Positions 9,480-17,280 of a DNA stretch of 64,000 nt are shown piece by piece. A program made the translations under genes and the position numbers. Origin of the DNA: an uncultured bacterium (lineage in GTDB: Bacteria; Cyanobacteriota; Vampirovibrionia; Gastranaerophilales; Gastranaerophilaceae). Numbering within the stretch: position 1 is the stretch's first letter; each line of letters begins with the position of its first letter. The stretch is from contig CADBUY010000004.1 in the NCBI GenBank assembly GCA_902797965.1, positions 142,812 to 206,811 of the forward strand, written 5' to 3'. The notes beneath the pieces are model-generated. The model did not search any database. It saw only the letters and a program-made list of their open reading frames with translations, and was not told the origin of the DNA.

Positions 9480-9516
9480 TATATATATAAAGTATTTGGG
9501 GCATTAAAACTTGACC
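9480..9516 (-). promoter_or_regulatory. Shared promoter-like motif upstream of orphan family member 1
   Basis: On the minus strand, GGTCAA is followed after exactly 17 bp by ACTTTATATATATA and then, close by, the ribosome site. The same arrangement (AGTCAA, 17 bp, same core) lies before the related gene ending at 32184. The regulatory role is inferred from this recurrence. Confidence 0.5.
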
Positions 9517-9623
9517 TTTTGTAACAATTTGTAAATGCTAAATTTATTAGTATAAACAGAATTTGGTGTATAATGTGAACAGAAAGAGATTGCTTTTCGT
9601 TATATATTTGAAGGGAAAAATTT

Positions 9624-11225
9624 TTGAAGAAAGATTTATGCAAAAGGTTTTTAGTATGTTTTGTAGTTAGCGCTTGTCTAATTGCTAATGTACATGCAGC
9701 TGATAATAATGTATCAGTACAGTCGCAGAAAAAAACTTTTATCAGCAAATTAAAAGGTATTAAGTTTAAAAGTAATAAACCTAAAAAAGCAAAAATTACC
9801 GAAATTGAGTTACCTCCAGTTCAGGGCAAACCCAAAATCCCATTTAATCAAATAACTGTTATGACGATTGATGATTGCGTAAAATATGCTTTAGAGCACA
9901 ATCCTTATCTAAAAATTTCAGAAGAAAGAGTTGAGGCTGCAAGAGCAGGAATAGGTCAGGCACGCTCGAATTATGCTCCTAAATTTAGTGTCGGATATAA
10001 TTTGTACCATAAAAGCAATAGGGCAACATTTGTAGATAGTTCTACAGATAATTCTATGGGTTTAACAATGAGAGTCTCTGATACAATTTGGGATTTCGGA
10101 AAGACTACAGCTAAAATTAAGATGGCAAAGTATGATACTCAGGCTGCTGAATATGATCATACTTATGAAACACTTGAGATAATTTATCTTGTCAGAACTA
10201 ATTATTATAAAGTACTTTCTGCTTTAGCGGATTTGGATATTTATGAGCAAAATGTCAGAATTCAAACTCTAAACCAAGACAGAACGAAAGCTATGTTTGA
10301 TGAAGGTTTAAAATCAAAGATTGATGTTGTAAACGCTGAAGTTAACTTAGCAGATGCCAAAATTCAGCTTGTAGAAGGGCAAAATAAACTTCTTAACGCT
10401 ATTATTGCATTAGAAGATTCAATGTTTTATCAGGAAGATAAACCGTTTGTTGTAACAAATACTGAAAATTTTGGGTTCTTAAAAGCTGATTATAAAAAGA
10501 AAATGGATTCAGTTAATGATTCAAAACCTCCTGCTCCGGTAATTAAAAAGAATGCTGACGGATTAGTACTGCTATCATCAGGAATAGAACATAATGATAT
10601 TATTCAGGACTATAAGTTAAATCCTTTAAAACTTACTAAGCAGGAAGCTGTTGATAAGGCATTAGAAAACAGACCTGATTTCCTGTCTGATAAAATGCTT
10701 GTAAAAGTTCAGGAAGAATCGCTAAAATCAATAAAAAGGCAATATGCTCCGTCTATAACAGCCGATTTATCGTGGAGTTATACAAAGAATGAGCATAATT
10801 ATTCAAGTCCTTTACAAGTTGGTGCGGGTATTGACTTTGGTTCAGTTAATCCTTATGGTATTCACTATCAGATTAAAGAGGGTGAAAACATGCTTAATAT
10901 AGCAAAGCATAATGTTAATGTTGCTAAATCAAGTATTTATTGGGAAGTTCAGGATAATTATATAAACATGCGTCACATGGAAAGAGAAATTCCTTTAAGA
11001 AATACAAAAGTAAAAGCTACTCTTGAAAACTTCGAACTTGCTGATGGTAGATATAGTGTCGGCTTAAATAATTATGTTGAGCTTCAGGATGCACTAAAAA
11101 ACTATAATCAAGCGCAGCTAAATTTTGTTGAAAGTGTTCTTAAATACAATATTGCCAGAGAAGAATTATTAAAATCAATGGGGCAAGGTTTAGACAGCAG
11201 CGGTAAGTTGTCTGCAGAATTATAG
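9624..11225 (+). CDS. tolC: TolC-like outer-membrane efflux channel
   Basis: Outer-membrane factor of a tripartite efflux pump. It begins with a TTG codon preceded by GAAGGGA; the resulting N-terminus is a good signal peptide (hydrophobic stretch, then NVHAA before the mature part). Two outer-membrane-efflux repeats are visible: the first begins near CVKYALEHNPYLKISEERV, the second near LTKQEAVDKALENRPDFLSD. Each holds long helices for the periplasmic tunnel. At 533 residues it is slightly long because of a Lys-rich N-terminal insert. It lies 8 bp upstream of macA, so the two are co-transcribed with the ABC genes downstream. Confidence 0.9.
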   Translation: MKKDLCKRFLVCFVVSACLIANVHAADNNVSVQSQKKTFISKLKGIKFKSNKPKKAKITEIELPPVQGKPKIPFNQITVMTIDDCVKYALEHNPYLKISEERVEAARAGIGQARSNYAPKFSVGYNLYHKSNRATFVDSSTDNSMGLTMRVSDTIWDFGKTTAKIKMAKYDTQAAEYDHTYETLEIIYLVRTNYYKVLSALADLDIYEQNVRIQTLNQDRTKAMFDEGLKSKIDVVNAEVNLADAKIQLVEGQNKLLNAIIALEDSMFYQEDKPFVVTNTENFGFLKADYKKKMDSVNDSKPPAPVIKKNADGLVLLSSGIEHNDIIQDYKLNPLKLTKQEAVDKALENRPDFLSDKMLVKVQEESLKSIKRQYAPSITADLSWSYTKNEHNYSSPLQVGAGIDFGSVNPYGIHYQIKEGENMLNIAKHNVNVAKSSIYWEVQDNYINMRHMEREIPLRNTKVKATLENFELADGRYSVGLNNYVELQDALKNYNQAQLNFVESVLKYNIAREELLKSMGQGLDSSGKLSAEL

Positions 11226-11233
11226 AGGTAAAA

Positions 11234-12388
11234 ATGAAAAAAAGATACTTTGTTTTGACAGGTATAATAATTGTTATAGCTATTGCAGTTTCTTTAGGTT
11301 TAAAGAATAAATCTGCCAAATATGTTCTGAAAGAAATCTCAAAAGGTACGATTACAGAGTACGTTGAGGCATCAGGTACTATTAAGCCTATTAATACTAT
11401 TGCAGTCGGTACTCAAGTTTCAGGTACGGTAGCTGCTATTTATGTTGACTATAATTCACAGGTAAAAAAAGGACAACTGCTTGCTGAACTTGATCCGAGT
11501 TTGTTCCAGTCTAATGTTGATCAGTCAACAGCAAGATTAAATAATGCTCAAGCTGCATATTCTAAAGCTATGGCGAACCTTGAATATAAAAAGAATAATT
11601 ATAAACGATACGAACATTTATATGCTAAAAACTATGTATCCAGAGATGAAGTTGAGCTTGCTCGTTCAAATTATTTAACAGCACAAGCAGATGTAAATGC
11701 TGCAAAAGCAGAAATGAATGCTCAACAGGCAACATTGAAAAATAATCTTACAAATTTAGGGTATTCAAAAATAACTTCACCGGTTGACGGAACAGTTATA
11801 TCAAGGGCAGTTGATGTCGGACAAACAGTTGCAGCCAGCTTTAATACTCCAACTCTGTTTGAAGTAGCAGAAGATTTAACAAAAATGCAAATAGAAACTT
11901 CTGTTTCTGAAGCAGATATAGGAAAAATTAAAGTAGGGCAGGAAGCTGAGTATACTCTTGACGGATATCCGAATAAAACTTTTAAAGGAAATGTTACTCA
12001 GGTTCGTTTAGCGTCAACTACTACAAATAATGTTGTAACTTATACTGTTATTGTGTCTGTTGATAACTCTGACGGCTTTGCTATTCCGGGGATGAGTGCA
12101 AATGTTTCTATTATTACAGGACAGGTTAAGGATGTACTTGTTATTGATAATAAAGCTCTTAAGTTCTCCCCGGCAGAGAATACTAAAAAATATGAAACTC
12201 AAGGAGTGTGGGTTCTTAAAAATGGTGAGCCTGTAAGATATGATGTTGAAGTCGGTTTATCTGACGATAGTAAAACGCAAATAATAACTGATAAAATTCA
12301 GGAAAAGGATAAGATAATTATAAGTACGACAGCTGCTAAATCAAAGAAAAAATCAAGTGGCGGAACAATGCGCAGACCACCATTGTAA
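11234..12388 (+). CDS. macA: MacA/HlyD-family periplasmic adaptor
   Basis: Links the inner-membrane ABC transporter to the TolC channel. A single N-terminal membrane anchor (residues 5-22) is followed by the lipoyl half-motif (VSGTVAAIYVDYNSQVKKGQLLAELDP, written here only as a region near 60-90). Next come a coiled-coil hairpin of about 80 residues, the second lipoyl half (KITSPVDGTVISRAVDVGQTV region near 180) and the beta-barrel domain. The C-terminal tail is basic and Ser/Gly-rich. It sits between tolC and the split macB genes, which fixes its role as the adaptor of that pump. Substrate not deducible. Confidence 0.92.
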   Translation: MKKRYFVLTGIIIVIAIAVSLGLKNKSAKYVLKEISKGTITEYVEASGTIKPINTIAVGTQVSGTVAAIYVDYNSQVKKGQLLAELDPSLFQSNVDQSTARLNNAQAAYSKAMANLEYKKNNYKRYEHLYAKNYVSRDEVELARSNYLTAQADVNAAKAEMNAQQATLKNNLTNLGYSKITSPVDGTVISRAVDVGQTVAASFNTPTLFEVAEDLTKMQIETSVSEADIGKIKVGQEAEYTLDGYPNKTFKGNVTQVRLASTTTNNVVTYTVIVSVDNSDGFAIPGMSANVSIITGQVKDVLVIDNKALKFSPAENTKKYETQGVWVLKNGEPVRYDVEVGLSDDSKTQIITDKIQEKDKIIISTTAAKSKKKSSGGTMRRPPL

Positions 12389-12424
12389 TAGTGAAAAGTT
12401 AAAAATAGAAAGTGGAAAGTCTTT

Positions 12425-12496
12425 ATGATAATACAAAGAGTAAGCAACACACCTAATAATACAAATTTTGGTACGAGATTTGAATTATCTTATTAA
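12425..12496 (+). pseudogene. 23-codon ORF resembling an orphan N-terminus
   Basis: A tiny frame encoding MIIQRVSNTPNNTNFGTRFE plus three residues. It matches the N-terminal motif style (x-N-x-N-F-G/K-x) seen on other orphan proteins of this window, with no body following. It may be the leftover 5' end of a deleted gene, or a genuine short peptide. The ribosome site is weak (GTGGAAAG). Confidence that it is expressed is low. Confidence 0.3.
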
Positions 12497-12510
12497 ACAT
12501 TAAAGTAAAA

Positions 12511-12535
12511 GTAGGTTGGGCATACTTGCCCAACA
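12511..12535. repeat. Palindromic repeat, GTAGGTTGGG family (copy 1)
   Basis: GTAGGTTGGGC, 6 bp, GCCCAACA: a hairpin with a conserved GTAGG flank on one side. Two further copies occur at 13386-13406 and 43146-43168 with different loops, marking it as a dispersed intergenic palindrome. Confidence 0.75.
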
Positions 12536-12550
12536 ATAAAAAGTGAACAA

Positions 12551-12637
12551 ATGACAAAATTAATATGCGATAAAAACATATTAAAGCTTATACTCCCTCG
12601 CCCCTTGAGGGAGAGGGGTAGGGTGTGGGGTAGATAA
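12551..12637 (+). pseudogene. Duplicated, truncated copy of the macB 5' end
   Basis: The 12 bases ACAAATGACAAA and the following coding bases of the real macB start at 12649 recur here about 100 bp upstream, with a short internal deletion. The reading frame then runs into a REP-like palindrome (12592-12633) and stops after 28 codons. This is what a repeat insertion with duplication of the target gene start would leave. Confidence 0.6.
12592..12633. repeat. REP-like palindrome (copy in macB leader)
   Basis: CCCTCGCCCCTTGAGGGAGAGGGG followed by TAGGGTGTGGGG; the second half and hairpin recur almost exactly, in reverse orientation, at 46849-46887 inside the exb cluster. Confidence 0.8.
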
Positions 12638-12648
12638 AAGGTAAACAA

Positions 12649-13368
12649 ATGACAAAATTAATAGATGTTAGACATGCGATAAAAACATACCAGATGGGTG
12701 ATGAAACATTCTATGCAATGAATGATATATCATTTTCGATAGAAAAAGGTGAGTTTGTGGCTATTATGGGTACTTCAGGCTCCGGTAAGTCTACCTGTAT
12801 GAACATGTTAGGGACATTAGATAAACCTACCAGTGGTGAATATTATCTTGATGGAGTTGATGTGTTTTCACTAAATTCCGATCAGTTATCAGATATAAGG
12901 AACAATAAGATAGGTTTTGTATTTCAAGGTTTTAATCTTATATCAAGAACTTCGGCTATCGATAATGTTTGTATGCCTATGATCTATAAAGGTATTCCAC
13001 AAGAAGAAAGGCTTAAAAGGGCAAGAGAGGCGCTAAAGATTGTAGGTTTAGAAAATAAAGAAAACAATATGCCATCTCAAATGTCAGGCGGTCAGCAGCA
13101 GAGAGTTGCAATAGCAAGAGCTATTGTTAATGATGCACCGCTAATTTTAGCAGATGAACCGACAGGAAACTTGGACACAAAAACGAGTATTGATGTTATG
13201 GAGTTTTTTGTAAACCTTAATGAAAAACTAGGAAAAACAGTTGTTCTTGTAACTCACGAACCTGATATTGCTCAATATACAAAAAGAATAATTAAATTTA
13301 AAGACGGACAAATTGTTTCGGATTTGTTAAAAGATGAATGGATGAAGCAGAGAAACCGCGAAACATAG
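12649..13368 (+). CDS. macB: MacB-type ABC transporter ATPase subunit
   Basis: A 239-residue ATPase of the LolD/MacB class that powers a type VII mechanotransmission ABC exporter. Walker A is GTSGSGKST (about residue 40), the Q-loop FQGFNL, the signature MSGGQQQR, Walker B LILADEPTGNLD and the switch VTHEPD. In E. coli MacB this domain is fused to the permease. Here the permease is a separate gene 634 bp downstream, with repeats in between. It belongs with tolC and macA upstream. The start codon has only a weak ribosome site (AAGGTAAACAA). Confidence 0.92.
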   Translation: MTKLIDVRHAIKTYQMGDETFYAMNDISFSIEKGEFVAIMGTSGSGKSTCMNMLGTLDKPTSGEYYLDGVDVFSLNSDQLSDIRNNKIGFVFQGFNLISRTSAIDNVCMPMIYKGIPQEERLKRAREALKIVGLENKENNMPSQMSGGQQQRVAIARAIVNDAPLILADEPTGNLDTKTSIDVMEFFVNLNEKLGKTVVLVTHEPDIAQYTKRIIKFKDGQIVSDLLKDEWMKQRNRET

Positions 13369-13385
13369 CGGGGGTGAATATGATT

Positions 13386-13406
13386 GTTGGGTTTCACCCA
13401 ACCTAC
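13386..13406. repeat. Palindromic repeat, GTAGGTTGGG family (copy 2)
   Basis: TGTTGGGTTTCACCCAACCTA; same family as 12511-12535 with the orientation reversed and a 3-base loop. Confidence 0.7.
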
Positions 13407-13427
13407 TATCTTACTCTCAAGCAGTAG

Positions 13428-13445
13428 GGTGCGGTGTACCGCACC
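13428..13445. repeat. Short perfect hairpin GGTGCGGT/ACCGCACC
   Basis: Eight-base arms with a 2-base centre, GC-rich in an AT-rich region. No T-run follows, so it is probably a repeat remnant and not a terminator. Confidence 0.6.
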
Positions 13446-13502
13446 TCAAATATAATACAGATAAGGTTATTGTTGGGGTAGAAAAGGCAACTTACCTGTT
13501 AT

Positions 13503-13585
13503 CCCTCTCAAGCGGGAGAGGGTAGAAAATCAACTTGAGGCGCAAATTTTTGTTTGCGCTGAAAGTTAGATTTTCGGGTGAGGGT
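13503..13585. repeat. Composite nested palindrome, left part
   Basis: CCCTCTC/GAGAGGG is followed by a long imperfect hairpin: GAAAATC...GATTTTC enclosing GCGCAAA/TTTGCGC. It ends in CGGGTGAGGGT, which is the exact inverted partner of ACCCTCACCCG at 13661-13671. This is a non-coding mobile-repeat structure between the split macB genes. Confidence 0.7.
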
Positions 13586-13660
13586 CGATTATATTAAAAA
13601 TAACAAAGTCATTAATAAGTATTATGAATAAGTCAATTGACTCATTTATGCATTAGTTTA

Positions 13661-13728
13661 ACCCTCACCCGCATCCGTAAACTTCGCTAAGCGCTCAGTA
13701 ACGGCTGCGGCCTCTCCCGCCGGAGAGG
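13661..13728. repeat. Composite palindrome, right part
   Basis: Begins with ACCCTCACCCG, pairing with 13575-13585, and ends with the hairpin CCTCTCC/GGAGAGG (13711-13728). Together with the left part it brackets 75 bp of AT-rich unique sequence, as expected for a repeat pair in inverse orientation. Confidence 0.65.
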
Positions 13729-13762
13729 CATGAATTTAAAAGCCTCTTATTCACTCAGTTAG

Positions 13763-13782
13763 GTCGGCTTTACAAAGCCGAC
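13763..13782. repeat. Hairpin GTCGGCTTT/AAAGCCGAC
   Basis: Perfect 9-bp arms with a 2-base centre in the macB intergenic region. No poly-T follows on either strand. Confidence 0.6.
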
Positions 13783-13832
13783 AATTATACCAAAATGTTG
13801 TAGAGTGCTGTAATGATATAAATTTTAGAAAT

Positions 13833-13877
<45 letters not shown>

Positions 13878-13965
13878 GTTTGCGCCGATTGTAACAATAT
13901 TTTGATTTGCTTAACAATATTAAGTAATATTATGTTTATTGTTTGAATAAATTAATTATTTTATC

Positions 13966-13994
13966 TTGTAAAAGAATGTCAGATTCATTATAAT
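13966..13994 (+). promoter_or_regulatory. Promoter of the MacB permease, leaderless geometry
   Basis: TTGTAA, a 17-bp spacer, then TATAAT. Only 8 bp separate the -10 box from the ATG at 14003. Transcription should begin at or next to the start codon, and there is no ribosome site. Confidence 0.7.
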
Positions 13995-14002
13995 AGTATT
14001 TA

Positions 14003-15229
14003 ATGATAGACTTTAATTCAACATTAAAAATAGCACTAAATTCACTTAAAGTTAATAAAATGCGTTCAGCTCTTACTTCTTTAGGTATTATTATTGGTGT
14101 CGGAGCTGTAATTATAATGCTTGCGCTTGGTTCGGGTGCAAATAAACAGGTACAGGCTAATATTGAATCTATGGGTTCAAATGTTTTAACAATACGTTCT
14201 GCATCTGCAAAATCAGGCGGTGTTTCCATGGGGATGGGGTCTAAACCAACGCTGAGTGTTAAAGATGCTGAAGCTATACAAAAAAATGCTCGTGGAATTG
14301 AAGCTGTTGCACCGATTATGAGCTCTTCAAAGCAGGCAATGTATGGAAACCAAAATTGGCAGACATCTGTTTATGGTATTACAACTCCGTATCTGTATGT
14401 AAAAAGTTATGAAATAAAAGAGGGCAGAGCCTTTACTCGTGACGATGATAATAATGCCGCAAAAGTTGCAATTATTGGTTCAACGGTCGAATCTGAACTC
14501 TTCGGTGATATAAATTCAATAGGTAAAACAATAAGAATAGGTAATATTCCTTTTAAGGTTATTGGTACACTTGTATCAAAAGGTGCTATGGGTCCAATGG
14601 ATCAGGATGATATAATATTTATTCCTTTAACAACTGCTCAAAGAAAAGTTTTTGGAACTGATTTCCCCGGTTCTGTAAGTCAGATTTTAGCAAAAGCAGC
14701 ATCTGTAGAAGAAAGTTCAATTGCTGAAAAAGATATTGAAGAAATTTTGCGTGCAAGACACAATCTTGGAAGAACACAGGAAAATGATTTTGAGATTAGA
14801 AATAGTGCCGAATTTCAGGAAAAAATGAAATCAACCATTCAAACATTATCTTTGTTTCTTGCTTTTGTAGCTTCTATTTCTTTAATTGTCGGCGGTATTG
14901 GTGTAATGAATATTATGTTAGTATCAGTAACTGAAAGAACAAAAGAAATTGGTATAAGAATGGCAATTGGTGCGCGAGCAAGTGATATAAGACTTCAATT
15001 CTTGATAGAGGCCCTTGTATTAGCCTTAATAGGCGGTATAATCGGAATTATATCAGGTATTATAATTTCTTTGTTAATAGGTGTATTAACAAGCCAGCCT
15101 ATAGTGTTTACTTTAATGCCTATAGTTCTGTCATTCACAGTATCAGCTCTTGTTGGAGTCGGATTCGGATACTACCCTGCATATAAAGCATCTTTATTAA
15201 ATCCTATTGATGCTCTCAGATATGAGTAA
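14003..15229 (+). CDS. macB: MacB-type ABC transporter permease
   Basis: A 408-residue inner-membrane permease with the MacB layout: membrane helix 1 (about 22-45, LGIIIGVGAVIIMLALGSG), a large periplasmic MacB_PCD domain (about 50-270), then the FtsX domain with three helices near 285-400. The cytoplasmic coupling motif VTERTKEIGIRMAIGAR is conserved. It pairs with the ATPase at 12649 and with macA/tolC. No ribosome site precedes the ATG, but a good promoter sits immediately upstream, so it appears to have its own, probably leaderless, transcript. Confidence 0.92.
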   Translation: MIDFNSTLKIALNSLKVNKMRSALTSLGIIIGVGAVIIMLALGSGANKQVQANIESMGSNVLTIRSASAKSGGVSMGMGSKPTLSVKDAEAIQKNARGIEAVAPIMSSSKQAMYGNQNWQTSVYGITTPYLYVKSYEIKEGRAFTRDDDNNAAKVAIIGSTVESELFGDINSIGKTIRIGNIPFKVIGTLVSKGAMGPMDQDDIIFIPLTTAQRKVFGTDFPGSVSQILAKAASVEESSIAEKDIEEILRARHNLGRTQENDFEIRNSAEFQEKMKSTIQTLSLFLAFVASISLIVGGIGVMNIMLVSVTERTKEIGIRMAIGARASDIRLQFLIEALVLALIGGIIGIISGIIISLLIGVLTSQPIVFTLMPIVLSFTVSALVGVGFGYYPAYKASLLNPIDALRYE

Positions 15230-15233
15230 TTTC

Positions 15234-15902
15234 TTACTTTACAATAGTTTTATTTGCATTGACGGCTCTGTTGTAGTTCTTTAAAAACTGTGCTCTGCCG
15301 GACTCGCTTGTGTATTGAAAAATTATTTCTCCACCTCTTAAAGCATAACGTAAAGGTGATTCGTCCAAGTTTTTAGGCTCTACAAATGCAAATGATATTC
15401 CATATTGCCCCGGACCGGATATTCTTGCTAATAATTTTCCATCAGAGTTAACAACTTCTGAATATCCGTTTTTTTGTTTTACCTTTTGGTTATCAAAACC
15501 AAGTGCTTTAAGTGAGTTTTCTATAGGATTGTCTTTTCTTTTTTTGCTAAATGGTAGTTTAAACTCTTTTAATTTAAAGAAATTGATTAATTCGTCTTTT
15601 GTTGTAAGTACTTTTTCATTAGTTGATGCTAAAATATTTTTATTATCATCATGTTTTTCTCTGTCAAATCCGGATTTTGTACTTAAATCCGTATAAAATT
15701 CAAATTTTGTTCTATGGTGAGTTAATTCTTCTGCAACATCTTTATCACATCCTTTTCTTGTTATGCATAACATATCACCTTTTGAACCAAAATTATAATA
15801 TATCTGGTTATGCTTTCCTAATTTAGGAATCATATTCTTCACTACTGACTTAGTTGGTTGTTTTAGGATAATTGCTCCTTTAAAATTAATGTTATTTTCC
15901 AT
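15234..15902 (-). CDS. Orphan protein with N-terminal NFKG motif
   Basis: A 222-residue soluble protein of unknown function. I chose the ATG at 15902 because an AAAGGA ribosome site lies 9 bases before it; an earlier in-frame ATG lacks one. The N-terminus reads MENNINFKGAIILK, the same style of short motif as on other orphans in the window. The rest is mixed alpha/beta with no motif I recognise. It is convergent with the macB permease, 4 bp apart, and downstream of the SLH gene but separated from it by a terminator. Confidence 0.7.
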   Translation of the reverse strand: MENNINFKGAIILKQPTKSVVKNMIPKLGKHNQIYYNFGSKGDMLCITRKGCDKDVAEELTHHRTKFEFYTDLSTKSGFDREKHDDNKNILASTNEKVLTTKDELINFFKLKEFKLPFSKKRKDNPIENSLKALGFDNQKVKQKNGYSEVVNSDGKLLARISGPGQYGISFAFVEPKNLDESPLRYALRGGEIIFQYTSESGRAQFLKNYNRAVNANKTIVK

Positions 15903-15975
15903 GTTGGTTAATCCTTTCACATTTATAAAAACGTGTAAAAAATAAATTTGCTATTCTATGGAATTATAATATATA

Positions 15976-16008
15976 AAAAAAACTCCCTTTGCAAGTAAGG
16001 GAGTTTTT
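15976..16008 (-). terminator. Terminator after the SLH gene
   Basis: AAAACTCCCTT/AAGGGAGTTTT hairpin with T-runs on both strands; lies just downstream of the stop of the SLH protein gene. Confidence 0.85.
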
Positions 16009-16026
16009 GAAATTATACTATTTCCA

Positions 16027-17163
16027 TTATTCGTAAATATAACCGTTAGTTAGGTCTATTCTTAATGGTCCGAGAAGTCTGATGTTAACAATTTCGTTTG
16101 GCTTAGTAAGAACTTTTTTGTTCTTGAACAATCTGCTCCAGAAACCGTTAACTTCAGGATCAAGAGTTGCAACACCATATAACATAACAGCTTGGTCATT
16201 TGGAGTTACAAGAAGTTCATTTTTGATTATGATTTCACCGTTTTGTTTGAAAGTTTTGCCTCTTTGAACATATTTGATTTGACCTTTAAGATCGCTGCCT
16301 TCCTGAACAAGAAGGTAGCCTTCTTTTGTAACAATGTTCTTAGGCATTTTTGCTGTATAAATATCAGCAGCATTTGAGAATTCTGAACCAATAACTGTTT
16401 CTAATTGAATAGGAACGATTGCGCCTGCAGGAATTACACCAATTGAACCTTGAACTCTTACGTTATCAAGAACATAACCTTCAGCAGTTCTCTTTTGCAT
16501 ATTATCAGCTAATTTAGCATTTGGATTAAGTTTAGCTTCCTGCATCATTTTGTATAATAATGCTGCAACTTCAGCTCTGTTCATTGGTCTGTTAGGTTCC
16601 ATTTTGCCTTCGTGACCAGGTGTAATGACATCAAGATCAAGTAATTGAGATTTAGCAGCTGCCATTAAGAACCAAGCCGGCAATTGTGTATAGTCTTCGT
16701 AGCTCTTTGAGATAATGCTTTGAGCTTTTTGTTCACTAATTTGTGATGTAGTAAGAGCATTAACCGCAATAGTAATTGCTTCAGCTCTTGTTACAGGGTC
16801 GTAAGGTCTGAACTCTGTTCCTCTTCCGTTTGGAATAAGGTCAAAGTAAACAGCTTTTTGTATTATATTATATCCCCAGAAATCAGGCTGAATATCTGAA
16901 TAGTCGATAGGTTGAGAAACTGTTGTATTTTCCTGACCCAAAGATTTGATTACCATAGAAGCAAATTCTGCTCTTGATACAGGGATATCAGGTTTATAAG
17001 TTCCGTCAGGATAACCTACCAAAACTCCGATTTCTGTTAAAAACTTGATTGATTGATAGCACCAGTGGCTTTCATCCATATCGGTATAAAAAGCATTTGC
17101 AGGAGCGTTAAATACACACAACAAGCAAAAGACAATTAATCCTTGCAATAATTTTCTGAACAT
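16027..17163 (-). CDS. SLH-domain envelope protein
   Basis: A 378-residue exported protein. A signal peptide (residues 1-24, ending ANA) is followed by three S-layer-homology repeats: about 25-75 (WCYQSIKFL..GYPDGTYKPDIPVSRAEFA), 88-140 (FWGYNIIQKAV..FRPYDPVTRAEA) and 155-210 (NRPMNRAEVAALLYKM). SLH modules tether proteins to the cell wall; in cyanobacteria they anchor outer-membrane porins. No barrel follows here. Instead the C-terminal 150 residues start with a VIPAGAIVPIQL strand. That resembles the PAG-type beta domain of the secreted proteins at 49322 and 50175. The start has an AGGAGG ribosome site. Confidence 0.85.
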   Translation of the reverse strand: MFRKLLQGLIVFCLLCVFNAPANAFYTDMDESHWCYQSIKFLTEIGVLVGYPDGTYKPDIPVSRAEFASMVIKSLGQENTTVSQPIDYSDIQPDFWGYNIIQKAVYFDLIPNGRGTEFRPYDPVTRAEAITIAVNALTTSQISEQKAQSIISKSYEDYTQLPAWFLMAAAKSQLLDLDVITPGHEGKMEPNRPMNRAEVAALLYKMMQEAKLNPNAKLADNMQKRTAEGYVLDNVRVQGSIGVIPAGAIVPIQLETVIGSEFSNAADIYTAKMPKNIVTKEGYLLVQEGSDLKGQIKYVQRGKTFKQNGEIIIKNELLVTPNDQAVMLYGVATLDPEVNGFWSRLFKNKKVLTKPNEIVNIRLLGPLRIDLTNGYIYE

Positions 17164-17280
17164 TAAGAGTCCTCCTTTTCTATTCTTAACTCTAAAATTA
17201 ATATTATATTAAATATGTAAATTATGCAATTATGGGTAAAATTCTGTTAACAAATCTACATATTAGGGGTATAGAGTATA

